From contig NZ_CP046103.1 of assembly GCF_009707325.1 (NCBI RefSeq), positions 3,271,610 through 3,335,609 on the forward strand: DNA of 64,000 nucleotides, read 5' to 3'. Under the pieces are notes generated by a model. It ran no database searches and had not been told where the DNA came from. It worked only from the letters and a program-made list of their open reading frames with translations. Origin of the DNA: Pseudomonas sp. IB20. GTDB taxonomy: Bacteria; Pseudomonadota; Gammaproteobacteria; Pseudomonadales; Pseudomonadaceae. Positions within the stretch are counted from its first letter, which is position 1; the number at the start of each line of letters is the position of its first letter. Made by a program: the position numbers and the translations under genes. Shown here piece after piece: positions 29,613 through 39,146 of this stretch.

Positions 29613-29905
29613 GAAGACGGCGGCGGGTTATGCGGGAAACGCTGGCGAAGGGCTTGCGCGATCGGCTCCTGCTGATCACGCGCAGGCTCGGCGATGTACA
29701 GCCGCAGCATGATCACATGGGCCAGATCGCCGCCGACCTCGGCCAGCACCTTTTCGATATTGTCTAACGCGGTGGCGGTTTGCTCGGCGATACCAGGCCC
29801 GACGGTTCGCTCACCATGCCGAATTCAAAACGTTTGTCGGCCCACTGCTTGCCGAAGGCCAACAGGGCGTACTGGTCTTCGACTTTGCCGCTGACAAGCA
29901 CTGAT
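29537..29905 (-). pseudogene. RidA/YjgF-family remnant, frameshifted
   Basis: The minus strand reads TALDNIEKVLAEVGGDLAHV, IMLRLYI and SLPQWLIEIEAEAVIAH before the stop at 29537, the C-terminal signature of RidA-like enamine deaminases. Upstream the frame breaks near 29800 and continues in another frame (VEDQYALLAFGKQWADKRFE), so the gene is broken. The 5' boundary is approximate. Confidence 0.55.
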
Positions 29906-29964
29906 CGGCGCGCGCAGACAGGGGTGGATGAGACACTAGATCGAGCGTGTTCGCTGGCCTGGCA

Positions 29965-30894
29965 TTAATTCCCCATCGCCAAGCTATGGGGCGAAAACCC
30001 TGCAAACTGCCACCTCAACGCCAATGCCGCCGTGCGGCGCACCATATGTTCAACGGTCACCGTCCACAACCGCTGCGCGCCCTCAAACGCCGCCACTTCG
30101 GGGCCGCTGAGGATCAGTGAGGTGCGCCCGGCAATCTGCAGCACGTCGCCCGACTCGAAATCGATAAACAACAACCCCGCCACCGGGTTCGCCGACAGGT
30201 TGCCCAAGGTATTGAAGAACAGGTTGCCGGCGAAGTCAGGGATGGTCAGCACGTTGCCGTCGACGCGCACAAAACCGGTATTGCCGCCGCGATGGGAGAC
30301 GTCTACCGAACGTTGGCCTTGCACGTCAACGAAGCTTGCGACGAAGAAGGTGTCGGCGTTTCGGATCATGGCCTGTGCCGTATCATCCAGACTGTTGGAA
30401 CGCTCGGCCAGGGTGCCGGGTTTACGCGCAATCGCATCGACCGGGCGCAGTTGGATGTACTTGGGGCAGTTGCCGAACGTGTGCACCACGTCGACCGAGA
30501 AACCCTCGTGATCGAGGCGGCCGATGCGGCCATTCATGCGGTTGCGGCGCCGGGTGTTGAGGTCGATGCCCAGCAGGCCCACAGACCCGCCACGGAGTAT
30601 TGCAGGCAGCGCCGGGTCACCCTTGGACGGCATGCTGTCGACCTGTAACGTCTGCGGATCCGGTGAATGGGCAAACCCCGGCGCGCCTTCCAGCAGTGTC
30701 GCCCACGGGATGCCCTGTGCATCCACCGCACCGAGCACCAGATAAGGCAGCAACGGATAAAAATCCCGATGCTGTTCCGGCAAATGATCACGGATCACCT
30801 TGGGCCCAACCACTGCCATGCGCTCGGCAACGCCGGCACTTTCCTGCATCTGCCGTTCGCCGGCATGCCAGGGGGATTGTTCGATCAGGTTCAT
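29965..30894 (-). CDS. Pyridoxamine 5'-phosphate oxidase-fold (FMN-binding) family protein
   Basis: 309 residues. The split-barrel signature appears in two halves (TLLEGAPGFAHSPD and DTFFVASFVDVQGQRSVDVS, then NLFFNTLGNLSANPVAGLLF). Proteins of this sort bind FMN or are flavin-linked oxidoreductases of unknown substrate. ATG 30894 has an AGGTGA site 5 bases upstream. It lies 80 bp after a LysR gene on the same strand. Confidence 0.8.
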   Translation of the reverse strand: MNLIEQSPWHAGERQMQESAGVAERMAVVGPKVIRDHLPEQHRDFYPLLPYLVLGAVDAQGIPWATLLEGAPGFAHSPDPQTLQVDSMPSKGDPALPAILRGGSVGLLGIDLNTRRRNRMNGRIGRLDHEGFSVDVVHTFGNCPKYIQLRPVDAIARKPGTLAERSNSLDDTAQAMIRNADTFFVASFVDVQGQRSVDVSHRGGNTGFVRVDGNVLTIPDFAGNLFFNTLGNLSANPVAGLLFIDFESGDVLQIAGRTSLILSGPEVAAFEGAQRLWTVTVEHMVRRTAALALRWQFAGFSPHSLAMGN

Positions 30895-30973
30895 GGCGAT
30901 CACCTCATAGTGGATGGGCCCAGGCTAAGCTCAGCCGCCCATCGAGAGAATACCCACGCCAGGCAATCCACTA

Positions 30974-31840
30974 TTACGCCAACTGAAATGCCGGATGTTC
31001 ACGCAGCGCCGCCACGCAGTGGTCGACAAAACTGCGCACGCGCATCGGCGCATTGCGGCCCTCGCGGTAGACCACGTGCACCGGCAACGGCGGCCCTTCA
31101 AAGGCTGGCAACACGCGGCGCAATTGGCCGCTCACCCGATGTTCGTGAACCGGGTAGCTCAGGCAGCGAATCAACCCTGCACCGTGCACGGCCGCATTGA
31201 TCGTGCCTTGCACCGTGGCGCAACTCAGGCGCGCGCGGGTCTTGAGTGAATAACCTTGAAAGTCCCAGTGCACCCGATCGGCGTTGGCGATCAGGTGGTG
31301 ACGCTTGAGGTCATCGGGGTGCATCGGCTCACCATGAGTGGCGAGGTAGCCGGGGCTGGCGCAAAGGATAGGCCGCACCTGCCCCACCGACCGGGCGATC
31401 AGCGACGAACTGGGCAGTTCGCCCACCAGTACCGCCACGTCCAGCCCCTCTTCGTGCAGGTTGGGGTAATAGTCGTGATAGCGGGCGACGAGACGCACGT
31501 CAGGGTAACGGTCCATGTAAGCCGCCAACACCGGCGCCATCACGTAGCGGCTGAACAGCACCGGCAAAAATACCTGCAGATTGCCCTGGGGCCGCACGTG
31601 CAAGCCCTTGGCCGAGGCCTCGGCGGCGTCCACGGCGGCCAGTAGGCGCACACAGTCGGTCATGTAGGCGTTGCCCGCCTCGGTCAGGCTCACACCCTGC
31701 GTCGTACGCAGCAGCAAAGGCACGTGCAGGCGTGCTTCCAGGCGGGCAATCGCGCGGGCCAAAGTCGGGCCAGAGACCTGCGCATAACGCGCCGCCGAAG
31801 CCAGGCTGGGTTGCCCGGCAAGCGCCGCAAACAGCTGCAT
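30974..31840 (-). CDS. LysR-family transcriptional regulator, possibly 5'-damaged
   Basis: 288 residues. The helix-turn-helix (SLASAARYAQVSGPTLARAI) starts only about 12 residues after the ATG, and the usual first five or six residues before MQLF are not in frame. The effector domain is complete to the end (FVDHCVAALREHPAF). A second ATG (31849) lies upstream in the frame of the preceding LysR gene, suggesting a small indel at the start. It may still be expressed from ATG 31840. Confidence 0.8.
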   Translation of the reverse strand: MQLFAALAGQPSLASAARYAQVSGPTLARAIARLEARLHVPLLLRTTQGVSLTEAGNAYMTDCVRLLAAVDAAEASAKGLHVRPQGNLQVFLPVLFSRYVMAPVLAAYMDRYPDVRLVARYHDYYPNLHEEGLDVAVLVGELPSSSLIARSVGQVRPILCASPGYLATHGEPMHPDDLKRHHLIANADRVHWDFQGYSLKTRARLSCATVQGTINAAVHGAGLIRCLSYPVHEHRVSGQLRRVLPAFEGPPLPVHVVYREGRNAPMRVRSFVDHCVAALREHPAFQLA

Positions 31841-32768
31841 GTGCGTCCATAGCGCGCTGCTTCATCGCCGGGTTCAGGGCCGCGTCCTGCCCGAGGCGAT
31901 GGGTGAGGAAGTCGACAAAGGTGTGGACCTTGGCCGGTACGCGGCCGCTCTTGAGGAACACCACCTGGATCGGTAGCGGCGCCGGTTCAAAATCCTCCAG
32001 CACGATCTCCAGCTCCCCTGCCGCCACCGAAGCCGCGACCTGGTAGGACAGCACCCGCGTCACGCCCCAACCCAGCCGCGCCACGTTAATCGCGGCATTG
32101 TTCGCCGTGACTACCAAACGCGGTTCGATGGGCACCGTCAGCGGCTGGCCGCCGTCGACAAACCGCCATTCACTCACCAACTGGCTGGAGGACGGGGTGA
32201 CGACCTTCGCTTCACGCAGCTGCTCAGGCCGCGACGGGCGCCCGTGCTGGTCGAGATAACCGGGCGCGGCGCACACCACTCGGCGCACTTCGCCGATCTT
32301 GATCGCCTGCTGCCCCGGTTCCTGCAAATGGCCGATACGCACGGCCACGTCGACGCCTTCATCGGTCATGTTGATCACGCGGTCGACCAGCAAGGCGTTG
32401 ATATTCACCAGGGGAAAGCGGTCCAGGTAATCGCCCAGCACTGGCGCCACATACAGCTCGCCGAACAGCACCGGCGCGGTCACCGTCAAGTGCCCACAGG
32501 GGATGGAATAACTGCCTGCCGCGGCTTCTTCAGCTTCATCCAATTCGGCGAGGATACGCCGACAATCTTCCAGGTAACGCTGACCGGCCTCGGTCAAGTG
32601 CAAGCTGCGGGTGGTGCGTGCCAGCAGTTGAGTGCCGATGCGTTGTTCCATGGCGGCGATGGCCCGGGTCACGCTCGGCGGCGAAGTGTTCAGGCGGCGC
32701 GCAGCAGCGGCGAAGCCCTCCTCCTCGGCCACCGCGAGAAACACCTGCATTTCATGAAATCGGTCCAT
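31500..32768 (-). CDS. LysR-family regulator that lacks its own stop codon
   Basis: The first 305 residues are a normal LysR regulator (MDRFHEMQVFLAVAEEEGF, helix-turn-helix RRLNTSPPSVTRAIAAMEQR, effector domain to VDFLTHRLGQ). No stop follows, and the frame runs 340 bases into the next LysR gene in the wrong phase, adding about 110 Gly/Arg/Pro-rich residues. The native end was probably near 31860. A deletion or indel between two tandem regulators explains both odd ends. Confidence 0.72.
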   Translation of the reverse strand: MDRFHEMQVFLAVAEEEGFAAAARRLNTSPPSVTRAIAAMEQRIGTQLLARTTRSLHLTEAGQRYLEDCRRILAELDEAEEAAAGSYSIPCGHLTVTAPVLFGELYVAPVLGDYLDRFPLVNINALLVDRVINMTDEGVDVAVRIGHLQEPGQQAIKIGEVRRVVCAAPGYLDQHGRPSRPEQLREAKVVTPSSSQLVSEWRFVDGGQPLTVPIEPRLVVTANNAAINVARLGWGVTRVLSYQVAASVAAGELEIVLEDFEPAPLPIQVVFLKSGRVPAKVHTFVDFLTHRLGQDAALNPAMKQRAMDAHAAVCGACRATQPGFGGALCAGLWPDFGPRDCPPGSTPARAFAAAYDAGCEPDRGGQRLHDRLCAPTGRRGRRRGLGQGLARAAPGQSAGIFAGAVQPLRDGAGVGGLHGPLP

Positions 32769-32802
32769 CGGCGTTCACTCTAATAGCTACAGGGTATTCA
32801 CA

Positions 32803-33435
32803 TTACTGTGCTTGCAGGCCAACGGCCGTGCGCGGCATGCCCACGAAGCCCGGCAATGCTTCAATGCTGGTAAGCCAGGCGCGCACTTGAGGGTAGTCGG
32901 CCAGTGACACATTGCCTTCCGGCGCGTGGGCCACGTAGGTGTAAAAGGCGATATCGGCAATGCTCGGGTGTTCGCTGGCCAGGAAGCGGCTTTGGCTCAG
33001 TTGCTGCTCCACCAACTTCAACAGGGCGTGAGAGTGGTTGATCGCGGTGACGGTATCAACATCGGCGCCAAACACCACGGCCAGTCGCGCCGCAGCCGGC
33101 CCAGCGTGAAGTTGCCCGGCAGCGGCCGACAGCCAGCGCTGCACGCATGCTTGGCCGACAGGATCGGTCGGCAGCCACTGGCCGTTGCCATAGGTGTTCG
33201 CCAGGTAGACTAGGATCGCATTGGAATCGGCCAATACGGTGCCGTTGTCGTCAATCACGGGCACCTGGCCAAAGCTGTTGAGGCTGGCGATAAAATCCTG
33301 GGATTTCTGGGCGCCTTGCTTGAGGTCCACCAAGATAAATTCCTTGGGCAAGCCCAACAACGACAGCATCAGCTCAACCCGATGAGAGTGGCCGGACAGC
33401 GGGAAACCATAGAGTTTGATCGCAGGCTGAGACAT
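32803..33435 (-). CDS. Glutathione S-transferase
   Basis: 210 residues. The N-terminal thioredoxin-like half carries FPLSGHSHRVELML, the cis-Pro segment FGQVPVIDD and the glutathione-binding DSNAILVYLA; the C-terminal helical half has HPSIADIAFYTYV. It conjugates or reduces small electrophiles in the cytoplasm. ATG 33435 begins MSQPAIKLYG, the normal family start. Confidence 0.9.
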   Translation of the reverse strand: MSQPAIKLYGFPLSGHSHRVELMLSLLGLPKEFILVDLKQGAQKSQDFIASLNSFGQVPVIDDNGTVLADSNAILVYLANTYGNGQWLPTDPVGQACVQRWLSAAAGQLHAGPAAARLAVVFGADVDTVTAINHSHALLKLVEQQLSQSRFLASEHPSIADIAFYTYVAHAPEGNVSLADYPQVRAWLTSIEALPGFVGMPRTAVGLQAQ

Positions 33436-33539
33436 GAAAGGCTCCAAAGGTGGGGGATCGAGGCCTGGCATAGTCTACCGCCGCCCTGATCGATGGAATC
33501 ACCAGGATTTACAATCCAGTATTTCACCGGGTGAAACAA

Positions 33540-34424
33540 TCATTCGCCAAATAATTCCACGATCAGATTAAACAACGTGGTTTTCACTGCGCTGTCCAAC
33601 TCAGTCCAGGCCAGCCCGGTGCTGGCCTGATACGCCCCCAGTTCCAAGTGCCGCGACACACAATTGGCCGGCAATGCCCGCGCCGCTTGCTGCGGCAACA
33701 CTCCAACGCCCAGCCCTGCCGAGACCAGCGCAAGCATGGTGGTGAACTCGCTCAGTTCCGAGGCGATGTCCAGGGTGATGCCCAACGCGTGGATAAACTC
33801 GTCGTAAAACCCCGGCGCGTAACGCCGCGCGAGGATGTACACCGGCACGTTGAGCAAATCCGTGGGCTGGAGTGTTTCCTGGGCCGCCAAGGGATGATCG
33901 ATGGGCAAGGCCACGCAAAAGCTTTCGTGCAATACGGCGCGGGTCTGCACGCCAGGGTGCGCGGCGGGGTGCGCGGCGGGCAGGCGCATCAGGCCGAAAT
34001 CCAGCTGGCCGTTTTTCAAGGCCGCGGCTTGATCGGGGCCGGGCATGTCCTTGAGTTCCAGCTCGATACGCGGGTAGCGCTGATGCACCGCGCGGATCAA
34101 CGCCGGCAACAGCTGCGGCAGCACCGAAGACACAAACCCCAGGCGCACCCGGCCGATTTCGCCACGGCTGGACGCCCGCGCCGCATCCGCCGCCCGCGCA
34201 GCCTGGTGCAACGTGGCCTGGGCTTCAGGCAGGAACGCGCGCCCCGCTTCAGTCAGCGTCACCGAGTGGCGATTGCGATCCAGCAGGCGCACACCCAGGC
34301 CACTTTCCAGCAACTTGATCTGCATGCTCAGCGCCGGTTGCACGATCGACAGCTGCACCGCCGCGCGGCCGAAATGCAGCTCCTGGGCGAGCACCACAAA
34401 GGCGCGCAAGTGCTTTAGCTCCAT
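33540..34424 (-). CDS. LysR-family regulator divergent from the gluconate/idonate dehydrogenase genes
   Basis: 294 residues with the LysR helix-turn-helix (LHFGRAAVQLSIVQPALSMQ) and a full effector domain (VSAGLGVGVLPQQAARALP). ATG 34424 (MELKHLRAF) is the usual family start. It is divergent from the SDR and idonate dehydrogenase genes across 147 bp, so it probably controls them. Confidence 0.9.
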   Translation of the reverse strand: MELKHLRAFVVLAQELHFGRAAVQLSIVQPALSMQIKLLESGLGVRLLDRNRHSVTLTEAGRAFLPEAQATLHQAARAADAARASSRGEIGRVRLGFVSSVLPQLLPALIRAVHQRYPRIELELKDMPGPDQAAALKNGQLDFGLMRLPAAHPAAHPGVQTRAVLHESFCVALPIDHPLAAQETLQPTDLLNVPVYILARRYAPGFYDEFIHALGITLDIASELSEFTTMLALVSAGLGVGVLPQQAARALPANCVSRHLELGAYQASTGLAWTELDSAVKTTLFNLIVELFGE

Positions 34425-34571
34425 AAAGCCTTCCTGGTTATCACAGAATTTGATCACTCAATCATAAATGAACATTGGACCTGCAGCCCTCGCTGGAGTG
34501 AAGTGAAGCCCATCCAAGCAACCCTAAAGCGGTTTTGCTTATAACACTAAGCACGCCAGGAGAGACGCCTC

Positions 34572-35345
34572 ATGCACAGCGTTTTAGACACTTTCCGCCT
34601 CGATGGCCGGCTCGCGCTGGTCACCGGTTCCAGCGCCGGTATCGGCCTGGCGATTGCCCGTGGCCTGGCGCAGGCCGGTGCGCGGGTGGTGCTTAACGGG
34701 CGCAACCGCAGCACCTTGCGCGATGCAGCGGCCACGCTGACGTTGGAGGGCCTGGAGGTGCACACCCAGGCGTTTGACGTGACCGACAGCGCGGCGACCC
34801 AGGCCGCTGTGGCCGATATCGAAGCGCGCCTGGGGCCACTGGAAATCCTCGTCAACAATGCCGGCATGCAACGCCGTGGCCCGCTGGAAGACTACAGCGA
34901 GCAGCACTGGCGCGAGCTGATCAGCACCAACCTCGACAGCGCATTCTTCGTTGGCCAGGCCGTGGCACGGGTGATGATCCCGCGCAAACGTGGGCGCATC
35001 ATCAATATCTGCTCGGTGCAAAGTGAATTGGGCCGCTCGGGGATCGCACCGTATGCGGCGAGCAAAGGCGCGTTAAAAATGCTCACCAAGGGCATGGCCA
35101 TCGATTGGGGCCCGCATGGGTTAACGATCAACGGCATCGGCCCTGGCTATTTCAAGACCGAACTCAACGCCAACCTAGTGGCCAACCCCGCGTTCAGCGA
35201 CTGGCTGGAGCAACGCACGCCAAGCCGCCGTTGGGGCGACGTGGCCGAGTTGGCCGGCGCTGCCGTCTTCCTGGCCAGCGACGCCGCCAGCTTCGTCAAC
35301 GGTCATATTCTGTACGTCGACGGTGGTATTACCGCGTCGCTGTAA
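34572..35345 (+). CDS. idnO: SDR oxidoreductase, gluconate 5-dehydrogenase-like
   Basis: 257 residues of classical SDR type: TGSSAGIGLAIARGL, NNAGMQRRGPLEDY, catalytic Ser in ICSVQSELGR, YAASKGALKML and the C-terminal DGGITASL. These motifs, and the idonate dehydrogenase next door, fit 5-keto-gluconate reductase (IdnO/Gno). AGGAGAG lies 9 bases before ATG 34572. Confidence 0.78.
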   Translation: MHSVLDTFRLDGRLALVTGSSAGIGLAIARGLAQAGARVVLNGRNRSTLRDAAATLTLEGLEVHTQAFDVTDSAATQAAVADIEARLGPLEILVNNAGMQRRGPLEDYSEQHWRELISTNLDSAFFVGQAVARVMIPRKRGRIINICSVQSELGRSGIAPYAASKGALKMLTKGMAIDWGPHGLTINGIGPGYFKTELNANLVANPAFSDWLEQRTPSRRWGDVAELAGAAVFLASDAASFVNGHILYVDGGITASL

Positions 35346-35358
35346 CCCGGAGAGCCTT

Positions 35359-36453
35359 ATGCACGCTATCGTTTGTCATGCCTCAAAAGACCTGCGCCTC
35401 GATCCCCTGGACGAACCGCAAACCCTCGCCCCCGACCAACTGCGCGTACGCATCGCCCGTGGCGGTATCTGCGGTTCGGATTTGCACTACTACCAGCACG
35501 GCGGTTTCGGCACCGTGCGCCTGCGCGAGCCGATGGTGCTCGGCCATGAAGTGTCGGCGGTGATCGACGCCGTGGGCAGCGAGGCCGGGTTGTTCAAGGC
35601 TGGCCAGCGCATTGCGGTGTCGCCATCACGCCCGTGCGGCGGTTGCCGGTATTGCCACCAGGGCCTGCCGAATCATTGCCTGAACATGCGTTTCTACGGC
35701 AGCGCGATGCCCTTTCCGCATATCCAGGGCGCGTTTCGCCAGAGCTTGGTGATCGAGACCCATCAGGCCCATCGACTGGCCGACCACGTCAGCCTCGCCG
35801 AGGGTGCACTGGCCGAGCCCTTGTCAGTGGGCTTGCACGCGATTCAACGTGCCGGCGCGGTGTTCGGCAAACGAGTGTTGGTGACCGGCTGCGGCCCCAT
35901 CGGCAACCTGCTGATTGGCAGCCTGCGCGCCGCCGGTGCCGGTGAAATCGTGGCCGTGGACCTGTCCGCCAGCGCCCTCGCCTGCGCCGAAAAAATGGGC
36001 GCCACACGCACTCACAACCTTGCCGACGGCGCCGATGCGCTTAAGCGCTACAGCGCCGAAAAGGGCTACTTCGACGTGATGTTCGAAGTCTCCGGCAGCG
36101 CCCAGGCCCTGCGCAACGGCCTGGAGTGCATCGCCCCACGTGGCGTCCTGGTGACGGTGGGCTTGGGCGGTGATGTGTCGTTGCCGTTGAATCTGCTGGT
36201 CAGCCGCGAGATTGATATGCGTGGCACGTTCCGCTTCCATTCGGAGTTTGCCCAGGCGGTGGACTTGCTCAATCGTCAGATCGTGGATGTGCGCCCGGTG
36301 ATCTCCCATACCGTGCCGTTTGGCGAGGCGGTCAAGGCGTTTGAGTTGGCGGCGGATAAGACTCAGGCGATGAAAGTGGTGCTGGATTTTGGTGCGATTG
36401 GCTGCTCTGTCAGCGTTCTTCGAGACGATCGCGCAAAAACCGGTGGCTCGTAG
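35359..36453 (+). CDS. idnD: Zinc-dependent L-idonate 5-dehydrogenase-like
   Basis: 364 residues. Catalytic-zinc ligands are in GGICGSDLHYYQHG and LGHEV; structural cysteines are in CGGCRYCHQGLPNHC; the NAD fold has VTGCGPIGNLLIG. Such enzymes oxidise L-idonate to 5-ketogluconate, which the SDR 13 bp upstream would reduce to gluconate. The usual end is at VVLDF; about 20 extra residues overlap the convergent permease gene by 44 bp. Confidence 0.82.
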   Translation: MHAIVCHASKDLRLDPLDEPQTLAPDQLRVRIARGGICGSDLHYYQHGGFGTVRLREPMVLGHEVSAVIDAVGSEAGLFKAGQRIAVSPSRPCGGCRYCHQGLPNHCLNMRFYGSAMPFPHIQGAFRQSLVIETHQAHRLADHVSLAEGALAEPLSVGLHAIQRAGAVFGKRVLVTGCGPIGNLLIGSLRAAGAGEIVAVDLSASALACAEKMGATRTHNLADGADALKRYSAEKGYFDVMFEVSGSAQALRNGLECIAPRGVLVTVGLGGDVSLPLNLLVSREIDMRGTFRFHSEFAQAVDLLNRQIVDVRPVISHTVPFGEAVKAFELAADKTQAMKVVLDFGAIGCSVSVLRDDRAKTGGS

Positions 36454-37201
36454 AAAACAGCCGCCGGTACGTGAGCAGCACCGCTCCCACCGTACCCAGC
36501 GCCGACGACGCGGCAATCAGAAACATGATCACGATCTGATACCGCACTGCGTCCACCGGGCTCTCCCCCGCCAGCACCTGGCCGGTCATCATGCCGGGCA
36601 GGCTGACGATGCCGACCACGGTCATCTGGTTCAACGTGGGGATCATCCCGGCGCGCACCGCCTGGCGAATCGCTTCCTGGGCGGCTTCCCAGCGTGAACC
36701 GCCGAGCGCCAGGATCATCTCGATGGTATTTCGCCCGGAGGTCAGTTCCTGGGTCATGCGCTCAATCCCCAAGGACACACCGGTCAGGGTGTTGCCAAGG
36801 ATCATCCCCAAAATCGGAATCGCATATTGCGGCTCGTACCACGGGTGGATGCGGATCACCGCAAACAAACCCACCGCCGTGACCAGCCACGAGCTGCCCC
36901 ACACCGACAGGATGCTGTCGACCCGTTGCCCGCGATAGGTCCTGCGCCCACGCCCCGCCGCCGACAGGCCGGCGATCAAGGTCATTGCGCACATCAGCGG
37001 CAGCACCACGTACCAGTAGGCGAACTCGAACACCCAGCCCAGCAGATAACCGATGGCCAACAGTTGCACCACAGTGCGCACCGCCGCCCACAGCAATTGT
37101 CGACCAAGGCCCAGGCGCAACAGCAATGACAGCGCGCCGTTGATCAGGATCAGCGAGGCAGCGATGCCCATGTCCAGCGCGGTGAGGTTTTGATAGTTCA
37201 T
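36410..37201 (-). CDS. fetB: FetB-like iron exporter permease (UPF0014 family)
   Basis: 263 residues, about seven membrane helices, with the family motifs RTVVQLLAIGYLL, YAIPILGMILGNTLTGVSLG and NQMTVVGIVSLPGMMTGQVL. E. coli FetB with FetA exports iron and relieves oxidative stress. The start overlaps the ATPase stop as ATGA. Confidence 0.85.
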   Translation of the reverse strand: MNYQNLTALDMGIAASLILINGALSLLLRLGLGRQLLWAAVRTVVQLLAIGYLLGWVFEFAYWYVVLPLMCAMTLIAGLSAAGRGRRTYRGQRVDSILSVWGSSWLVTAVGLFAVIRIHPWYEPQYAIPILGMILGNTLTGVSLGIERMTQELTSGRNTIEMILALGGSRWEAAQEAIRQAVRAGMIPTLNQMTVVGIVSLPGMMTGQVLAGESPVDAVRYQIVIMFLIAASSALGTVGAVLLTYRRLFSTSHRFLRDRLEER

Positions 37202-37875
37202 GGCTGTGCCGCTCCACTCAGCACGCCCGCGCTCATGTGCAGGTGGATGGCGCTCATGCGTTGGGCCTGGTCGAGGTCGTGGGACACCCAGATGAAAGCG
37301 CGCGAGTTATCGCCGGCAAACCAGGCGTCGATCAGCGCTTCCACATCACGCGATGACGTGGGATCGAGGGCGGCAGTAGGTTCATCGAGCAACAGCACTT
37401 CGGGGTTCAGTTGCAAGGTGCGAATCAACGAGACCACCTGGGACTCACCGCCCGACAAGTCACCGGCGTTTTTCTGCAGAAAGTCCGGGGCTTTACCGGC
37501 ATGCTCCAACAGCGTGGTGACGGCCTGCAAATCGAAGCTGCGCTTGCGCAGGGTCTTGAGGCTGAAGGGAAAACGCAGGTTGTCTTCCACCGTGCCTTCA
37601 AGCAGCGCCGGGCGTTGCGACAAGTAGCTGATGTGGCTGCGGTAGTGGGGAATCTCTGCATTGGCGATTGGTTGGCCATTCCACAAAATCTGCCCGGCGC
37701 TGGGCGCATCCAGCAGCGCCAGCGCGCGCAGGAACACGCTTTTACCCGAGCCGGAGGAGCCGGTGATCGACACGCGGTCGGCGCGGTTCAGGGTGAAATC
37801 CGTGGGGTGGAGCAAGGCCACTTGGCGGCGCTCATCCCGGCGCGTGAGGGCGCGGGTTTCTATCAGTGCGCTCAT
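37198..37875 (-). CDS. fetA: FetA-like iron exporter ATPase
   Basis: 225 residues with Walker A GSSGSGKSVFLRAL, signature LSGGESQVVSLIR and Walker B VLLLDEPTAALD. ATG 37875 (MSALIETRALTR) begins the domain; longer starts would add unrelated residues. It pairs with the membrane gene immediately downstream. Confidence 0.85.
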   Translation of the reverse strand: MSALIETRALTRRDERRQVALLHPTDFTLNRADRVSITGSSGSGKSVFLRALALLDAPSAGQILWNGQPIANAEIPHYRSHISYLSQRPALLEGTVEDNLRFPFSLKTLRKRSFDLQAVTTLLEHAGKAPDFLQKNAGDLSGGESQVVSLIRTLQLNPEVLLLDEPTAALDPTSSRDVEALIDAWFAGDNSRAFIWVSHDLDQAQRMSAIHLHMSAGVLSGAAQP

Positions 37876-38006
37876 GGACGCGGTGTTCCTCTTAAATCCT
37901 GTTGGTGCAATGGTGCGGCAGGTGCACGAAGATTTCATGAAAAAATTCAAACTATCGCCCTTCATGTCGTTCACACCTTCACGTGCAACGTAAAACAGGA
38001 GGCGAC

Positions 38007-39083
38007 ATGCTCTACCGACAACTGGGCCATTCGGGCCTGCTGGTATCCGAAATCATCCTGGGCACCGTGCCCTTCGGCGGTCGCGCCGAATTCGAAAAAT
38101 GCGGTTCGGTGGGCGTGCCCCAGGCCAAGCGCATGTTCGACATCGCGTTCGACGCCGGGGTAAATATGGTCGACACCGCCGACCTCTACTCCCACGGCCT
38201 GGCCGAAGAAGTGGTGGGAAAAGCCTTGGGCGACAAGCGCCACGACATCCTGCTGGCCACCAAGGGCCGTAGCCCCTTGGACAACAACCCGAACAACTCC
38301 GGCTCCTCGCGTTACCACCTGATCCGCGCCTGCGAAGCCAGTTTGAAGCGCCTGGGCACCGACCACATCGACCTCTACCAATTGCACAACTGGGACGGCC
38401 TGACGCCGATCGAGGAAACCCTCGAAGCGCTGCGGCTGTTAGTTGGCTCGGGCAAGATTCGCTACTTCGGCACCAGCAACTTCACCGCCTGGCAGATGAT
38501 GAAAACCCTGGGCAAGGCTGAGCTTCACGGCATGCTCAAACCCATCACCCAGCAGATTTACTACACGCCCGAATCCCGCGAGGCCGAGTACGAATTGCTG
38601 CCGCTGGCGCTCGACCAGTCCATCGGCACGCTGGTGTGGGGCCCGATGGGCGAAGGCCTGCTGACCGGCTCGACCCGGCGCGGGCACAAGCCACCGGCCA
38701 ATACCCGCCAGGGCAGCGGCTGGCCGGAACCCTATGTGCATGACCAGGAACGTGCGCTGGACATCATCGAAACTCTCGCCGCCGTGGGCGATGAGCATGG
38801 CGTGTCGGTCGCGCGCACGTGCCTGGCGTGGCTCAAGGATCGCCCGGGCATTACCTCGCTGATCGTCGGCGCTCGCACCGAAGAACACCTGCGCGACAAC
38901 CTCGCGGCGACCGAACTGAAACTCACAGAAGAACAGTCTTCACGTATCGAAGCGGTGACCCGTCGCCAGCCGTTGTATCCATACTGGCATCGTTTTACCG
39001 CCGGGATTGACCGCTTTGACCCGGCGGAGCAACCGTTCCTGGCTGAGCATCAAAAGACCATGGATGCCAGAACAGATAAGTAA
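38007..39083 (+). CDS. Aldo/keto reductase
   Basis: 358 residues of the (beta/alpha)8 AKR fold. The catalytic tetrad is visible as Asp in MVDTADLYS, Tyr in the same segment, Lys in LATKGR and His in LYQLHNWDG. NADPH-binding motifs FGTSNFTAWQ and GARTEEHLRDNL follow. AGGAGG precedes ATG 38007. The substrate is unknown. Confidence 0.92.
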   Translation: MLYRQLGHSGLLVSEIILGTVPFGGRAEFEKCGSVGVPQAKRMFDIAFDAGVNMVDTADLYSHGLAEEVVGKALGDKRHDILLATKGRSPLDNNPNNSGSSRYHLIRACEASLKRLGTDHIDLYQLHNWDGLTPIEETLEALRLLVGSGKIRYFGTSNFTAWQMMKTLGKAELHGMLKPITQQIYYTPESREAEYELLPLALDQSIGTLVWGPMGEGLLTGSTRRGHKPPANTRQGSGWPEPYVHDQERALDIIETLAAVGDEHGVSVARTCLAWLKDRPGITSLIVGARTEEHLRDNLAATELKLTEEQSSRIEAVTRRQPLYPYWHRFTAGIDRFDPAEQPFLAEHQKTMDARTDK

Positions 39084-39102
39084 GGGACTATACATAGCTA
39101 AA

Positions 39103-39130
39103 TGTGGGTGCTGGCTTGCCTGCTCCCACA
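39103..39130. repeat. Single REP hairpin
   Basis: TGTGGGTGCTGGCTTGCCTG closed by CTCCCACA, with one mismatch from the usual GGGAG. It lies just after the aldo/keto reductase and 16 bases before an IS end. Confidence 0.8.
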
Positions 39131-39146
39131 GAAAAGCCAAGCACTG

